A stretch of DNA of 64,000 nucleotides from Deferribacter abyssi (GCF_049472655.1 NZ_JAQNCS010000011.1:15762-79761), one strand, 5' to 3'; positions 45,203 through 55,515 are shown, numbered from the stretch's first letter. Notes: a model not told the origin generated them from the letters alone. Translations and numbers: made by a program.

Positions 45203-45694
45203 TTACCCCTCTTTCGGAGCTCTCCAATCATCTTCAGATTCTTTATTAGCAGTCTTATGAGACCATGTTATTTTAGTATAACTGAAAGATACTTCTTCCA
45301 TATCAGGCAAAGCCTTTTGATCATCTTTGAGTGTGTCAGGTTTGTAATGTCTAATGTTAACGATTATAGCATCTTCCAATGTCACCTGATAGTAAAGCTC
45401 TTCTTGCCCTTTTTCATTAATACGATAATAATCCAATTGCCACGTTTTCATTTGCTCTCCAGATGTACAAGCCTGATATAAAAGAGGTGTAGCAGGATCT
45501 ACTCTTTTAACGATTTTAAAAGGTTTATGCACTCTCTGTCCTGTTGGCAGTCCAGTTAAATTGTCTCTCGGAATTTCAACGCTGTGCTCAACAGCAAATA
45601 CAAGAATTGTTTTTTCTCTACCCTTTTGAGTGCAATCACCTTCTATTTTGCCCTGATTTTTACCTTCTAATGTTAAATAACTTGTCATTGCCAT
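45203..45694 (-). CDS. hcp: T6SS tube protein Hcp (TssD)
   Basis: A 163-residue Hcp. It begins MTSYLTLEGKNQGKIEGDCT, and VEHSVEIPRDNLTGLPTGQRVHKPF is split around the family's variable loop. KTWQLDYYRI and VTLEDAIIVNIRHY follow. Hexamers stack to make the inner tube and carry small effectors in the lumen. GGAGG with 7-base spacing precedes the ATG. It sits in the middle of the operon between tssC and tssE; in many clusters hcp is also here. Slightly longer than the ~160-residue average at the C-terminus (SEDDWRAPKEG). Confidence 0.96.
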   Translation of the reverse strand: MAMTSYLTLEGKNQGKIEGDCTQKGREKTILVFAVEHSVEIPRDNLTGLPTGQRVHKPFKIVKRVDPATPLLYQACTSGEQMKTWQLDYYRINEKGQEELYYQVTLEDAIIVNIRHYKPDTLKDDQKALPDMEEVSFSYTKITWSHKTANKESEDDWRAPKEG

Positions 45695-45714
45695 AATTAT
45701 TCCTCCAAGCTTTT

Positions 45715-47196
45715 TTATTCTTTATCTAATTTACCAACTAAAGACAAGCTAAAAGAAGCTCCCATATATTTAAAATGGGGTTGTATCTGCATTTTAACTC
45801 TATACCATCCTGGTTCGCCTTCAACATCAAAAACCTCTATTTTTGCCTTACGAAGAGGTTTTCTACTTCTTACACCAGGAGATGGGTTTTCCTGATCAGA
45901 AACATACTGACTGATCCACTTATTTAACTCAGTTTCCAACTCACCTCTATTTTTCCATGAACCTATATTCTCCCTTTGTATAACTTTTAGATAATGAGCA
46001 AGCCTGCTTATTACAAAGTTATAAGGCAGCTGTGCTCCCAATTTATAATTAAGCTCAGCTTGCTTCCCTTCTGGAGTGTTAGAAAACTTTTTAGGTTTTT
46101 GTACAGAGTTAGCTGAGAAAAATGCTGCATTATCGCTTCCCTTTCTCATAGTCAGCGCAATAAATCCCAACTCTGCAAGCTCAAATTCTCTCCTTTCCGA
46201 GATAAGAACTTCTACAGGTATTTTCGTTTGCAACTCTCCCATAGCTTCATATTTATAAACAGGGAGATCTTCTACAGCTCCACCACCTTGTGGACCAATA
46301 ATGTTAGCACACCATCTATACTTAGCAAAACTGTCAGTTACTCTCGAAGCAAAAGCAAATGCACTGTTACCCCAAAGGAAAGCTGAATCACCTTCTGATA
46401 CATCCTCCATATAATTAAAAGTCTTTGTTGGATTATCTTCAGGGTCATACGGTGTACGAAGCAAGAAGCGTGGAAGCACAAGGCCAACATTTCTTGCATC
46501 TTCTGATTCTCTAAAAGAGTTCCATTTAGCATATTGAGGCATTTCAAATATAGCACTAAGGTCTTTCAAGTTTGGAAGCTCTGCAAAGCTCTTGATACCA
46601 AAGAATTCAGGTGAAGCTCCGGCTACAAATGGAGCATGAGCCATCGTCGCAACGCTTGCTATATTTTCAAGGAGCTTTACATCTCTCGTGCCTGGACCAA
46701 ACTGATAATTCCCTACTAACAAACCGTATGGTTGACCGCCAAATTGACCGTATTCAGCCGTATAAACAATTTTATACAATCCTGATTGTACTATTTCAGG
46801 AGAGTCTTCAAAATCTTCTAACAAGTCCTCTTTAGATACATTCAAAATTTCTATCTTTAGATTCTCTCTAAAATCAGTTCTATCTACCAAAAATTTCAAT
46901 GAACGCCATGTCGATTCCAACTGTTGAAACTTTTCATTATGCAATATCTCATCTATCTGTTTACTTATCCTTTTATCAATCTCTGCTATCATTTCATCAA
47001 CCAGTCCGGCAGTAATCTTTTCAACCTTTCTCTCAGGTTTCAACAGCTCATCAAGAAAGGCCTGAATCCCCCTTTTCGTTACCTCATACCCTTCATCTTC
47101 CGGCTTCAGTTTTGTAACTTCTATAATTTCATCAAGTAGAGAGTCCTCTTCTTTTATCTCTTGCTGCTCATTAACTTCCTTTTTTTCTTCTGCCAT
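45715..47196 (-). CDS. tssC: T6SS sheath large subunit TssC
   Basis: A 493-residue sheath protein (VipB/ImpC). QLESTWRSLKFLVDRTDF, LVGNYQFGPGTRDVKLLENI, and ANIIGPQGGGAVEDLPVYKY are clear hallmarks, with GELQTKIPVEVLISERREFELAELGFI in between (split). It forms a contractile sheath with TssB. GGAGG precedes the ATG. It lies 10 bases downstream of tssB. Confidence 0.97.
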   Translation of the reverse strand: MAEEKKEVNEQQEIKEEDSLLDEIIEVTKLKPEDEGYEVTKRGIQAFLDELLKPERKVEKITAGLVDEMIAEIDKRISKQIDEILHNEKFQQLESTWRSLKFLVDRTDFRENLKIEILNVSKEDLLEDFEDSPEIVQSGLYKIVYTAEYGQFGGQPYGLLVGNYQFGPGTRDVKLLENIASVATMAHAPFVAGASPEFFGIKSFAELPNLKDLSAIFEMPQYAKWNSFRESEDARNVGLVLPRFLLRTPYDPEDNPTKTFNYMEDVSEGDSAFLWGNSAFAFASRVTDSFAKYRWCANIIGPQGGGAVEDLPVYKYEAMGELQTKIPVEVLISERREFELAELGFIALTMRKGSDNAAFFSANSVQKPKKFSNTPEGKQAELNYKLGAQLPYNFVISRLAHYLKVIQRENIGSWKNRGELETELNKWISQYVSDQENPSPGVRSRKPLRKAKIEVFDVEGEPGWYRVKMQIQPHFKYMGASFSLSLVGKLDKE

Positions 47197-47206
47197 ATTT
47201 TCCTCC

Positions 47207-47692
47207 TTACTCTTCTATTCCAAGCTCTTTGAAGAGCTTTTCCCTTTTATCTTTGTCCTCTATTAATTCGGTTATTCTCTTTCTAAATTCCGGAATATTG
47301 CCAAGAGGCCCTTTCACCGCTTTAAGGGCGTCTCTTATCTCTTTCAATTTTTTCAATTCTGGTATCTTTCCCACTATAGCATCCGGTTCAAAGTCTTTCA
47401 TGGTTTTAAAATCCAAACTAATCGTCATTTCTGCTTCTGGGTCATCACTTAACTTATTCTTTACTACCATATCAACTTTTACGTCCATCTCTTTTAACAC
47501 ATCATCAAAATTATCCTTGTTGATATTTATAGTTTCCCTATCTTCTACCGGAGTATCATCGGGTCTTCCAGTAAAATCACTCATTACTAATACTTTAAGA
47601 GGAAGTTCAACCTCTTCCTGCGCATCACCTGTTGCTGGTTTATAAACTATATTTACCCTTTCTTTTGGTGCAACTGAGCCTTCTTTTGCCAT
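47207..47692 (-). CDS. tssB: T6SS sheath small subunit TssB
   Basis: A 161-residue sheath protein (VipA/ImpB). VAPKERVNIVYKPATG opens it, followed by ELPLKVLVMSDFTGRPDDTPVEDRE and NFDDVLKEM. The C-terminal helix DAIVGKIPELKKLKEIRDAL is the ClpV/TssC contact area in the family. The length matches. It follows tssA by 30 bases. Confidence 0.96.
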   Translation of the reverse strand: MAKEGSVAPKERVNIVYKPATGDAQEEVELPLKVLVMSDFTGRPDDTPVEDRETININKDNFDDVLKEMDVKVDMVVKNKLSDDPEAEMTISLDFKTMKDFEPDAIVGKIPELKKLKEIRDALKAVKGPLGNIPEFRKRITELIEDKDKREKLFKELGIEE

Positions 47693-47722
47693 AATGTCCT
47701 CCTTATATTTTTTCGTTTGTTA

Positions 47723-49318
47723 TTAAACAAACTCAATTGCTACTGCTGGATTTAAAAAAGAGAGTTTATACAAAATTCTCTCCTCCATTTCTTTATATTC
47801 ATCCCTTCCCATGCTTCTGACAGCTTTAAGAGCAACCTCAAGAGCCTTTACACATATATCCGGTGACCATTCTTCTAATTTATATTCTTCAATGACTTTT
47901 AACAGTTTTTGAACATAAGGCATAAGCAAATCTGTTTTCTTGATTTTCAACAGAAAATTGCAGATTTCGATATACCACAAAAATCTTTCGTATTCGCATG
48001 CTGCTTCTTCTATGCATTTTTTAAAATCTAAAAGAGCTCCTGTTAGTTGTTTGTTTTTCACCTTTTCTTGAATCCCTTTCATAACTTCACTAATTTTTTG
48101 GGCTGTTTTATCATCTGTAGCTCCTGTTGTGGAAGATTCATCCTGACTCCCTTTCTTCTTAATTTCCCTTAACCATTCTAAAGTAAACTCATCTGCAAAA
48201 GGTGTCCCATCAGAAAAAGAAAGCTTTTCTATCCCAGGCAACTTTTCTATGTACCATATAGTTTCTCTTGCAACAGCTTCGGAAGCTCTAACCTGATTCA
48301 AATTGCTAAGCGCCTCAAAACTATACCTACTTAAATCCAACCAAAACAAAAATTGTGGAATATAAGATTCAGCTGCTTCAATTAACCCATTCCAATTTTG
48401 TGATTCATACAATCTCTTAAGTGCAGAAACTATTGCTTCATCTGGAGGAGGTAACATAGTTTTTCCATTTTCAGCAAGAGGAAGAGTGTCCACAGTTAAC
48501 CACGAACATATCCTGTTTAATCTAAAAATTTCTGGATCAAAAGGATTATTTTTCGCCATCAGTGTGGTAGCCTGACTAACAACCTCCAATCCTTTTTCAA
48601 GTACTTTAATGGGATCATCAGTGTCAATTTCTACCTCAAACGATGATGAAGAAACATATTGCGAGGCAGAAGGTGTTTCTGAAGGTTGAGAAGAAGTCTC
48701 AGATGAACTCATCTGTTCTGATTGAATCCCAGAAGTAGGCTGCTCCGTTTCTTCGGTAGGTTGTTCGGGTGGTGATTCTTCAGCTTCCATAAAAAGGGAT
48801 GAAACAGCATCTATTAAAGAACGCAGAGGCGGAATTTCTTCAAGGTTTTCGCCTAAAAACTCATCTATCTCTCTGAATTGATTAATGATATTTTCACGTT
48901 CTTCCTTTTTACACGTAACAGGCTCAAAACTTGGTAGAAGATTTTCTAACCGCTCCTTCCACCATAAAATAGCATTTATTCTCCCTTTTTTCCTCTTTTT
49001 CGGAGGATACATTGTATCCCAAAAATTGTGCAACATATCGTTTATAATCACAGCTCCCGGATAAATACCATCAGTTTTGTCAGTATACAGCAGAGCCACT
49101 GACAGATAAGCAGCAATCAACAAATCTTTCGATTTTGTACTTAAAAATTCCTCACTGAGTTTTTTAACTTTTCCCCAATCTGTGGTACTATTAGCCGTAG
49201 GCGAAGACAGTTTATCAATTTCAGATTGAATAGCTTCATATTCAGGCTCAAACCTATAATCTTCTCCAGCCGGATTATCTTCAGATATTGGAGTCTTACC
49301 TATTTCTAATAGCTCCAT
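47723..49318 (-). CDS. tssA: T6SS cap/assembly protein TssA
   Basis: About 531 residues. The N-terminal ImpA domain (about 1-130) contains PISEDNPAGEDYRFEPEYEAI, LLIAAYLSVALLYTDK and DMLHNFWDTMYPPKKRKKGR. A Ser/Gln/Glu-rich linker (about 185-235) follows. The C-terminal VasJ-type domain (about 240-530) is helical. TssA primes baseplate-tail assembly. An upstream GTG at 49324 is in frame, but the ATG at 49318 has GAGG five bases before it and is preferred. It lies 13 bases after tssM. Confidence 0.92.
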   Translation of the reverse strand: MELLEIGKTPISEDNPAGEDYRFEPEYEAIQSEIDKLSSPTANSTTDWGKVKKLSEEFLSTKSKDLLIAAYLSVALLYTDKTDGIYPGAVIINDMLHNFWDTMYPPKKRKKGRINAILWWKERLENLLPSFEPVTCKKEERENIINQFREIDEFLGENLEEIPPLRSLIDAVSSLFMEAEESPPEQPTEETEQPTSGIQSEQMSSSETSSQPSETPSASQYVSSSSFEVEIDTDDPIKVLEKGLEVVSQATTLMAKNNPFDPEIFRLNRICSWLTVDTLPLAENGKTMLPPPDEAIVSALKRLYESQNWNGLIEAAESYIPQFLFWLDLSRYSFEALSNLNQVRASEAVARETIWYIEKLPGIEKLSFSDGTPFADEFTLEWLREIKKKGSQDESSTTGATDDKTAQKISEVMKGIQEKVKNKQLTGALLDFKKCIEEAACEYERFLWYIEICNFLLKIKKTDLLMPYVQKLLKVIEEYKLEEWSPDICVKALEVALKAVRSMGRDEYKEMEERILYKLSFLNPAVAIEFV

Positions 49319-49331
49319 AAACACCTCTAAA

Positions 49332-52300
49332 CTAATTCCACGGACATTCTACAATTTTTTTGGGGATATTTTTCGGTATTTTTGTAATCAAATTAACAAT
49401 ATCTAAAAAATCCCCTTCAAAATTAAAAGACACTTTTATCCACGATACGTTAATCCGTTTTAAATATTCCTTATTTTTCGAAAAATCTTCAGGAAAAAAA
49501 GTTTTACTGCCGGCTTTAAAATCATTTAAGAATCTTGAAAAAGCAAGTTTTCCAGTATACTTTTTTCTAAGAACCACATCCGGAAATTTTATCGTCAACA
49601 CAGTGTTACCACAAGTTTTTGGAGACCATTCTAAGCTTATTTTATTCAAAAAGTTGTAATTATCCAATACATATACCTTGTTGGCACAGTTCACAGTCAA
49701 AGAGCTGTAAAAAGGCTCTATTTTCGCATCATCATTTACCGTGACAGGAACTGTTTTGATAGTCAAATAATATTTAGATTTTTTGTTTGCGCTTACAATA
49801 GCTCCTTTGTTAAGCAAATTCAAAAAACTTTTTTCAAATGGAACACTCTGTTTTACAAAAGCCTTACGCGCAAAGTATCCACCGCTGTTTTTCCCTATAA
49901 AAGGTTTTGCAACACCATTTACATATTTCCACACAACCCCCATATCCTTATCAAATAATACATCATTCAACCTATCAGGATCCACATCCTCAATTACACT
50001 TAGTACCATTTCCTCCCACTTCCTTTGTAAATAACATCTTGTCCCTCTTGATGCAAATTCCAATAGAAACCCTAACGGACCAAAAGCGAGGTCATAGATA
50101 TCTGCAAATTCAAATCTGTCATTCATAATGGTTCTAAATTTGTAATATTTTTCATAAGCATTCATTAGTCCAAGTTTTGTTTGATTAGATGGTTCTTCAA
50201 AACATGCTGCAAAAAGCTTATATGCATCCTCCATTGATAAAACACCCAACTCTATTTTCTTCAAAGAATTTATATATTCATTCCATGTATGTGCCTGAAT
50301 AAAAAGCCTTGCTTCTTCTTTTGCAGCTTTTTTATCGATTTTTTTATCTATATCCCCTATTATTTTTTCCTCTTTTGCTTTTAATGTTCCAACAATAGAA
50401 CCTTTTTGTTTTTCTTTTAAAGTTTTAGCAAGGTTTATCACTTTATATAAATGCTTAAACTCTGCCACCCATAGCGGTGTAAGCCCTTTAGTTTCAACAT
50501 CTTTTTCTAAACTTATCAATTCGTTATTAAACTTTTCTATAAATAATAAATAAGGATTATTCATAGTAACCATATTGAATACTAACTTTTGCCGTTTTGA
50601 AAGCTTATCTATTCTATTCATACCTTCATTAAAATCTTTTATAAAAGAATGCCATGTGTTAAAAAACTCTATTACATACCATTTCCAAAATTTTTGTTTA
50701 CTTTCTCTAAAACGTTCTAACATCTCCTTATCCGTCAAAGAATGCTCAAGTAGTAGAAGAAAGCGCTTGATATTATTTCTCCCTTCTGCAGTATAAGCTC
50801 CAGGTATAAAAATAATATTTCTTTCTTTCCCTATAAATTCTTTTTCCCAAAACATATTAAGATGAACTCTTGGTGCATTTGCAATGGTATCATCAACTAA
50901 CCAAAATAGATTTTCCCCTTTTTGATGTAAAAGATTTAAGATGAGCTTTTCATAATTACGCAACTTTTCATAAAAATCTATTCTTTGCCTATCCCACTGT
51001 AAGTATGAGTTGTAAACGGTGGCAAATTTCTGAGGTATTACTTCAAGCCCCTTTTTCCCTTCAATTTCAAAAACTGCTTTTGTCAAAATCAGAAAATCTT
51101 TTTTTAAAAAATTACTCTCAGTTTTACCTTCTAACACATTTCTCAAAATTGAAGCCCTGACTACAGCATATCCAATGTAATCAACAAATTCTTTTACAGG
51201 AGTGTTTTTATTTACCTGTTGTGCTACGTTCATTAATTTTTTATCTATAGGGTCTAAAAAGCCTTTTTTAAAAAGTGAACAAAAGTGTTTTTTCAGTTTT
51301 TCTTCTAACTCATAACTTTGATTAAAGCCAAATCTTGGAATAAACCAATCCTTATTTTGCTCGCTTATATTCATAATTTCAAATCTTAACTCATCTAATA
51401 GAATAAGATCTGCCACTTTATTACCCGTAAGCTTTGGTAACTCTTTTATAGAACTTTTAAATGTATTTATAATTTCATAGTTTTTATAAAATGATAAACT
51501 TAAAGCACCGATAACAGCTGACATTACCAAAAGATAGACCAATAATCCAAGGTTGTTTACCAACTTTTTCCACCGCAAAAACTCTAAAATAGGAGCAAAC
51601 AGATTTCTGTCTTTAGGTAATATTTTTGCAAAAAAATCTTTTAAAAATATCCCTTCGCTGGAAATACCATGCTTGTATCTATTTTTGATATTAGTTAATT
51701 CTAAAAACTCGGAAACAGGAGAACCTTTCACAAGAGCACTTGAGAAATATATTCCTCTAAAAAGAGGAGTCTCCTGATACTGATTCTCTTCAAAAAGCCC
51801 CTCTAAATACGATTTCAATTTTGGGAATAGCTTCTCAAATTCGATAGGAAACATTATTGTACCAGGAGGAAGCTCTTTGTATTTATTCACAAGTAAAAAT
51901 CTAAGTTCGTTTAACCTGTTAAGCAGTACCGTTTGACATTCTCTCAATATCTCGTCATAAGAAATATTAAACTTCTGATTTGTATACCCCATAGCTTGAT
52001 TTAATGTTTCTTCTGGCAAAAGTTCTGCAAAGTGAGTAAAACCATGTACCAAATCCATTTTGGTAACCATTACATAGACTGGAAATTTTGCACCTAATGT
52101 CTTCATCAGCTGATCTATTCTAAGCCTGATACTTTGTCCGATTTCTTTTAGTGTATTGTCATCCCTATTAAGTAAATTATCCGCCGATACAACAACAATT
52201 ACTCCATTTAAAGGCTCTTTTTTTCTGTATTTAGCAAGTAAATGTAAAAATTCTTTCCATTCTTCTAAATCTGGCCCTTCATCAACAGGGATAGAATATC

Positions 52301-52829
52301 GGCCAGCAGTATCCAATATTATCGCTTCGTCACAAAACCACCAATCACAATTTCTGGTGCCAGAAATTCCAGAAGCCCTACTAATTTCCGTTATTGCTGA
52401 TGTTATGTGAGCATTTTTTATTGTAGAGGTTTTACCGTTTTGGGATTCCCCCATAACCATAAACCAAGGTAACACATACAAAGGATTACCATACTTCCTC
52501 AAATGAGATGACTGCAACTTTTCTACAGATTCTTTCCAATGCTCCTGCAATTCAAGCAGTTTCAAACGTTTAATTTCTGGGGCAGACTCTATAACCGCTC
52601 TATCCCGCTCTATAATTCTTTCTATAAATCTTCTTTCCCTCTTCCTGAGAAGATACTTTCTCAAAAACAGAATAAACAAAATAACTGAAAAAATAGATGC
52701 AAATATAATTACAGCAGACCATATGGGCCATTGCATTTTCTTTGCAACAAAATAAGAAATCACTCCTGAACCGATTAATAAAATTAATAGACCTATTATT
52801 TTAATAAGAATTGTAAAAAATTTTCTCAC
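49332..52829 (-). CDS. tssM: T6SS inner-membrane protein TssM (IcmF)
   Basis: A 1165-residue protein, the usual size. Two N-terminal membrane helices (about 7-29 and 36-56), then a cytoplasmic GTPase-like domain with an intact Walker A GESQNGKT (about 127-134), and a third helix near 428-450. The large periplasmic domain includes the family's LEWSPKTCGNTVLTIKFPD-like segment near the C-terminus. It spans the inner membrane, binds TssJ outside and TssL/TssK inside. It sits between tssL and tssA. The intact Walker A is not universal in TssM, so nucleotide binding is plausible here. Confidence 0.94.
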   Translation of the reverse strand: MRKFFTILIKIIGLLILLIGSGVISYFVAKKMQWPIWSAVIIFASIFSVILFILFLRKYLLRKRERRFIERIIERDRAVIESAPEIKRLKLLELQEHWKESVEKLQSSHLRKYGNPLYVLPWFMVMGESQNGKTSTIKNAHITSAITEISRASGISGTRNCDWWFCDEAIILDTAGRYSIPVDEGPDLEEWKEFLHLLAKYRKKEPLNGVIVVVSADNLLNRDDNTLKEIGQSIRLRIDQLMKTLGAKFPVYVMVTKMDLVHGFTHFAELLPEETLNQAMGYTNQKFNISYDEILRECQTVLLNRLNELRFLLVNKYKELPPGTIMFPIEFEKLFPKLKSYLEGLFEENQYQETPLFRGIYFSSALVKGSPVSEFLELTNIKNRYKHGISSEGIFLKDFFAKILPKDRNLFAPILEFLRWKKLVNNLGLLVYLLVMSAVIGALSLSFYKNYEIINTFKSSIKELPKLTGNKVADLILLDELRFEIMNISEQNKDWFIPRFGFNQSYELEEKLKKHFCSLFKKGFLDPIDKKLMNVAQQVNKNTPVKEFVDYIGYAVVRASILRNVLEGKTESNFLKKDFLILTKAVFEIEGKKGLEVIPQKFATVYNSYLQWDRQRIDFYEKLRNYEKLILNLLHQKGENLFWLVDDTIANAPRVHLNMFWEKEFIGKERNIIFIPGAYTAEGRNNIKRFLLLLEHSLTDKEMLERFRESKQKFWKWYVIEFFNTWHSFIKDFNEGMNRIDKLSKRQKLVFNMVTMNNPYLLFIEKFNNELISLEKDVETKGLTPLWVAEFKHLYKVINLAKTLKEKQKGSIVGTLKAKEEKIIGDIDKKIDKKAAKEEARLFIQAHTWNEYINSLKKIELGVLSMEDAYKLFAACFEEPSNQTKLGLMNAYEKYYKFRTIMNDRFEFADIYDLAFGPLGFLLEFASRGTRCYLQRKWEEMVLSVIEDVDPDRLNDVLFDKDMGVVWKYVNGVAKPFIGKNSGGYFARKAFVKQSVPFEKSFLNLLNKGAIVSANKKSKYYLTIKTVPVTVNDDAKIEPFYSSLTVNCANKVYVLDNYNFLNKISLEWSPKTCGNTVLTIKFPDVVLRKKYTGKLAFSRFLNDFKAGSKTFFPEDFSKNKEYLKRINVSWIKVSFNFEGDFLDIVNLITKIPKNIPKKIVECPWN

Positions 52830-52840
52830 TATTTTACCCT

Positions 52841-53494
52841 TTATTTAAAATATTCATTAAGCATCATATCCAGCTTGTATTTATAAAAATAGTACAAACC
52901 TCCTAAAAGCAATATTGGAATTAAAGCAACGAAAAAATAGACGGGTGAAACAAATCGCCATTTTCTCTTTCCCCTTTTTTTTGAAATATGGTCAGGCTCA
53001 TAAGCTTCAGGAAATAACTCTTTTGGTATAACAAGCTCTGTATTATCCAAAATATCTTGGATATTTTTAGAAACCAACTCTTCTAACTTTTCTTCATCAG
53101 CATAATATTTTCCTTTAAAACCTAAAGAGAGACAATATAAATACACCTCTTTCACATCTTTCAGTATATTGCCTTCAGATTTTAATTTTTCAAAAAACTC
53201 CTCTCCAGCGTTTGCAGTATGAAAGTATTTGATTTGCAGTCTTTTATTACTCCACTCTTTTTTGTGTTTCCAGTTTGAAGTCATTATTAGTTCATCAACT
53301 AACGCACACACAGGAAAAAAGGCATCTTCCCATACCTTTTCAAATCCATTTTTTCGAGCTAATTCTTGTGACCTAAGCACTAAATCTGTGTATATTCGAG
53401 ATAATTCCTCAGAAGATATGTTGTCTTTCTGCTCATCTTGGCAGAAATACAAAGTATAGGCTATAATTTCGCAAAAACAGTCCACCAATTTCAT
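52841..53494 (-). CDS. tssL: T6SS inner-membrane protein TssL (DotU)
   Basis: A 217-residue protein with one C-terminal membrane helix (VSPVYFFVALIPILLLGGLYYF, about 180-200) and a helical cytoplasmic domain. FPVCALVDELIMTSNWKHKKEW and LGFKGKYYADEEKLEEL are typical of DotU/TssL. It anchors the baseplate through TssK. It lacks the peptidoglycan-binding OmpA-like extension found in some TssL. It lies between tssK and tssM. Confidence 0.94.
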   Translation of the reverse strand: MKLVDCFCEIIAYTLYFCQDEQKDNISSEELSRIYTDLVLRSQELARKNGFEKVWEDAFFPVCALVDELIMTSNWKHKKEWSNKRLQIKYFHTANAGEEFFEKLKSEGNILKDVKEVYLYCLSLGFKGKYYADEEKLEELVSKNIQDILDNTELVIPKELFPEAYEPDHISKKRGKRKWRFVSPVYFFVALIPILLLGGLYYFYKYKLDMMLNEYFK

Positions 53495-53504
53495 ATGTTT
53501 ATTC

Positions 53505-54896
53505 CTAAAATTTAGAGATAACTAACATTATTTTTACATCTTCGGGAGCATCATCCCAATAAACACAGATATTTCCATCCCGCATTAAATCCCCCCACAG
53601 TTTATCAGAAGTGTTTATTTCAAAGAATAACGAATTTTGATCCTTAGGTATCCCCGCTGGAGGAGTTTGCCTATGAATAAGAGAAAAACCTGGTAGTGCT
53701 CTTGATATCAAAGTCCCAATTACATGTTTAGGGGCAACTTTTACAACATGTTTAAAAGAGTCTATAATTTCATCTTTGTCAGCTTTAGTATTAACAACCA
53801 AAGAAAAAGTATTAGATGTATCCAACGAACTTAAAGGTATTTTACCACAAAAACCATCATCTGTTTTCTCTAATTTTATAATATTTTCTGCCCCAATAAT
53901 TATTGAACCTAATAGCTCTTCTATCAATATCAATATTTCCGAAAAACAGTTGTTAATATTTGCATGCTCATACTCAGGGACTAAATCTATTCCATTATAA
54001 GTCCTACCCATCGCATTTATCCTTTCAGTAAAAGAGCTCAACTCTCCCACTAATCCTCTCAATAATCCATAAATCTCCCACGGATGAACAACTCCTACAC
54101 TAAGCAAATGGTCCAACAAAGGTAAATACCTGTTTAACACAATCAAAGCTAAAACATATCTTAAAGAGCTTCCTTGCAAATCGGTATAAGTAATATCTTT
54201 TGAGAGTTTGTATCCTTCAAGAATTTGCAGCCTGGACAGAATACTATTTTTTATATTAGATATTATCTGTTTAAGGTAGTTAGAGCTTTTGAGAGAGAGC
54301 ACAGGTGGAATAAATTTTTCCGAAATAACCATATTAGAACCATCTCTTTCAAGTAAAGCAACTGGAATAAGACAATAATTTCCAAGGTCTTCAATTTCAG
54401 TTTCCCAGAAAATATGCACTACATAATTCATAAACCTAATCTGAGCTAATGTTTTCCCCAAATATATGTCCTTTACCTCTTCAGGTTCAATTGGACTAAC
54501 AAACCTAACCCCCTCATTTTTAGTAATCTCACCTTCTGTCTCTTTTACATTTGGTAAAGATGGGCTCCATCTCATTATCCCAGCATAAATTTTTAAAAAT
54601 TGCCTGCTTTCATCTTTTAATATTTCTTCAAAAGACCTTGCAACCACTACTGCATTTCCCGGAAAATCAATCCATGAACCATCTTGAAAAAGAGCACTAA
54701 ACTTGTTTATCCGAAAAAAGCCTTCTTTGATTGCACCTTGGTCTATCTCAAGCTCAGTTATTCCCCAAAAGTAAGGTCTTATATGAGAAAGCTGAGAAGC
54801 AAGCAGATTATTAATGTTAAGTTCTAACTGCTGAAAATGATGGGGTTGTAAAAAAAGACCTTGATGCCAGAATATTGGACGAGTTTTATCAAACAT
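53505..54896 (-). CDS. tssK: T6SS baseplate-membrane connector TssK
   Basis: A 463-residue protein. The first lines read PIFWHQGLFLQPHHFQQLEL, diagnostic for TssK. RPYFWGITELEIDQ and VHPWEIYGLLRGLVGELSSF follow, and GLPPIHRQTPPAGIPKDQNSLFFEI-like text ends the protein (seen as LIHRQTPPAGIPKDQNSLF). It trimerises and links the TssFGE wedge to TssL/TssM. Its ATG overlaps the tssJ stop by one base. Confidence 0.95.
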   Translation of the reverse strand: MFDKTRPIFWHQGLFLQPHHFQQLELNINNLLASQLSHIRPYFWGITELEIDQGAIKEGFFRINKFSALFQDGSWIDFPGNAVVVARSFEEILKDESRQFLKIYAGIMRWSPSLPNVKETEGEITKNEGVRFVSPIEPEEVKDIYLGKTLAQIRFMNYVVHIFWETEIEDLGNYCLIPVALLERDGSNMVISEKFIPPVLSLKSSNYLKQIISNIKNSILSRLQILEGYKLSKDITYTDLQGSSLRYVLALIVLNRYLPLLDHLLSVGVVHPWEIYGLLRGLVGELSSFTERINAMGRTYNGIDLVPEYEHANINNCFSEILILIEELLGSIIIGAENIIKLEKTDDGFCGKIPLSSLDTSNTFSLVVNTKADKDEIIDSFKHVVKVAPKHVIGTLISRALPGFSLIHRQTPPAGIPKDQNSLFFEINTSDKLWGDLMRDGNICVYWDDAPEDVKIMLVISKF

Positions 54897-55447
54897 TAAT
54901 CCCTTCCTGATATTTTTTCTACCTGGATACTATTCTTTGTAAAAAAAACTGTTATCCTCACTTTAGGTATGACTGCTATCTTCTTTTTCCTTATAAAACC
55001 TTTTTCCTCTATTTTATACGGAATTTTAAATATTCTTGCAGACTTATCAGGTTCTAAAGCGTAATATCCGGCAACTATCCCCAACCATTTGGCACCTTCT
55101 GCTCTGTCTAATAACAACTTCCCTGAACTATTAGGCTCTATAAAAAAACGTTTATGGGACAATATGTCAGGTGATGATATATTTTGATTTAGCAATTTTC
55201 TTATACCGGCAGGGTACTGTATAAATTGATTAAAACTATCAGGCTTACTCATCTGATACACCACTATCATTAATGTATGAGGATTCCCACCAAATGCATT
55301 TAAAAGCAGATCGCTTTTATAATTTATTGTAATGGCTTTCTTTTCAAAACTCCATGTAGGTACAGGATTCATTTTCTTCGAACAAGCCATAAAAAATAAA
55401 AAAAAGTTAATAAAAACTACCAAGGTTTTTAGCTTAAATTTAAACAA
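54896..55447 (-). CDS. tssJ: T6SS outer-membrane lipoprotein TssJ
   Basis: A 183-residue lipoprotein. The signal ends FFLFFMAC with the lipidated cysteine at residue 22. The mature part carries the TssJ/VasD marks: ITINYKSDLLLN, ALMIVVYQMSKPDSFNQF-like (LMIVVYQMSKPDSFNQF), and RKKKIAVIPKVRITVFF. It tethers the TssM periplasmic domain to the outer membrane. The start is TTG at 55447 with AGGAG 6-7 bases before it. It is the first T6SS gene, with the operon promoter about 40 bases upstream. Confidence 0.92.
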   Translation of the reverse strand: MFKFKLKTLVVFINFFLFFMACSKKMNPVPTWSFEKKAITINYKSDLLLNAFGGNPHTLMIVVYQMSKPDSFNQFIQYPAGIRKLLNQNISSPDILSHKRFFIEPNSSGKLLLDRAEGAKWLGIVAGYYALEPDKSARIFKIPYKIEEKGFIRKKKIAVIPKVRITVFFTKNSIQVEKISGRD

Positions 55448-55486
55448 AAATCACTCCTAAATCTTAAAAATACAAACTCTGTTTTA

Positions 55487-55515
55487 AGAGTAGCATTTTC
55501 TATTAATTATGTCAA
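55487..55515 (-). promoter_or_regulatory. Predicted promoter of the T6SS operon
   Basis: Minus strand: consensus TTGACA (55515-55510), 17 bases, then TACTCT (55492-55487) preceded by TG one base away, an extended -10. The start point should fall near 55480, about 33 bases before the tssJ TTG. ACTCT and AGAGT arms (55475-55491, on the plus strand ACTCT-GTTTTA-AGAGT) form a palindrome overlapping the -10, a possible repressor site or 5' hairpin. The TTGACA is the last part of the ~37-bp repeat at 55510-55546, so the promoter appears to borrow its -35 from transposon-derived sequence. Confidence 0.55.
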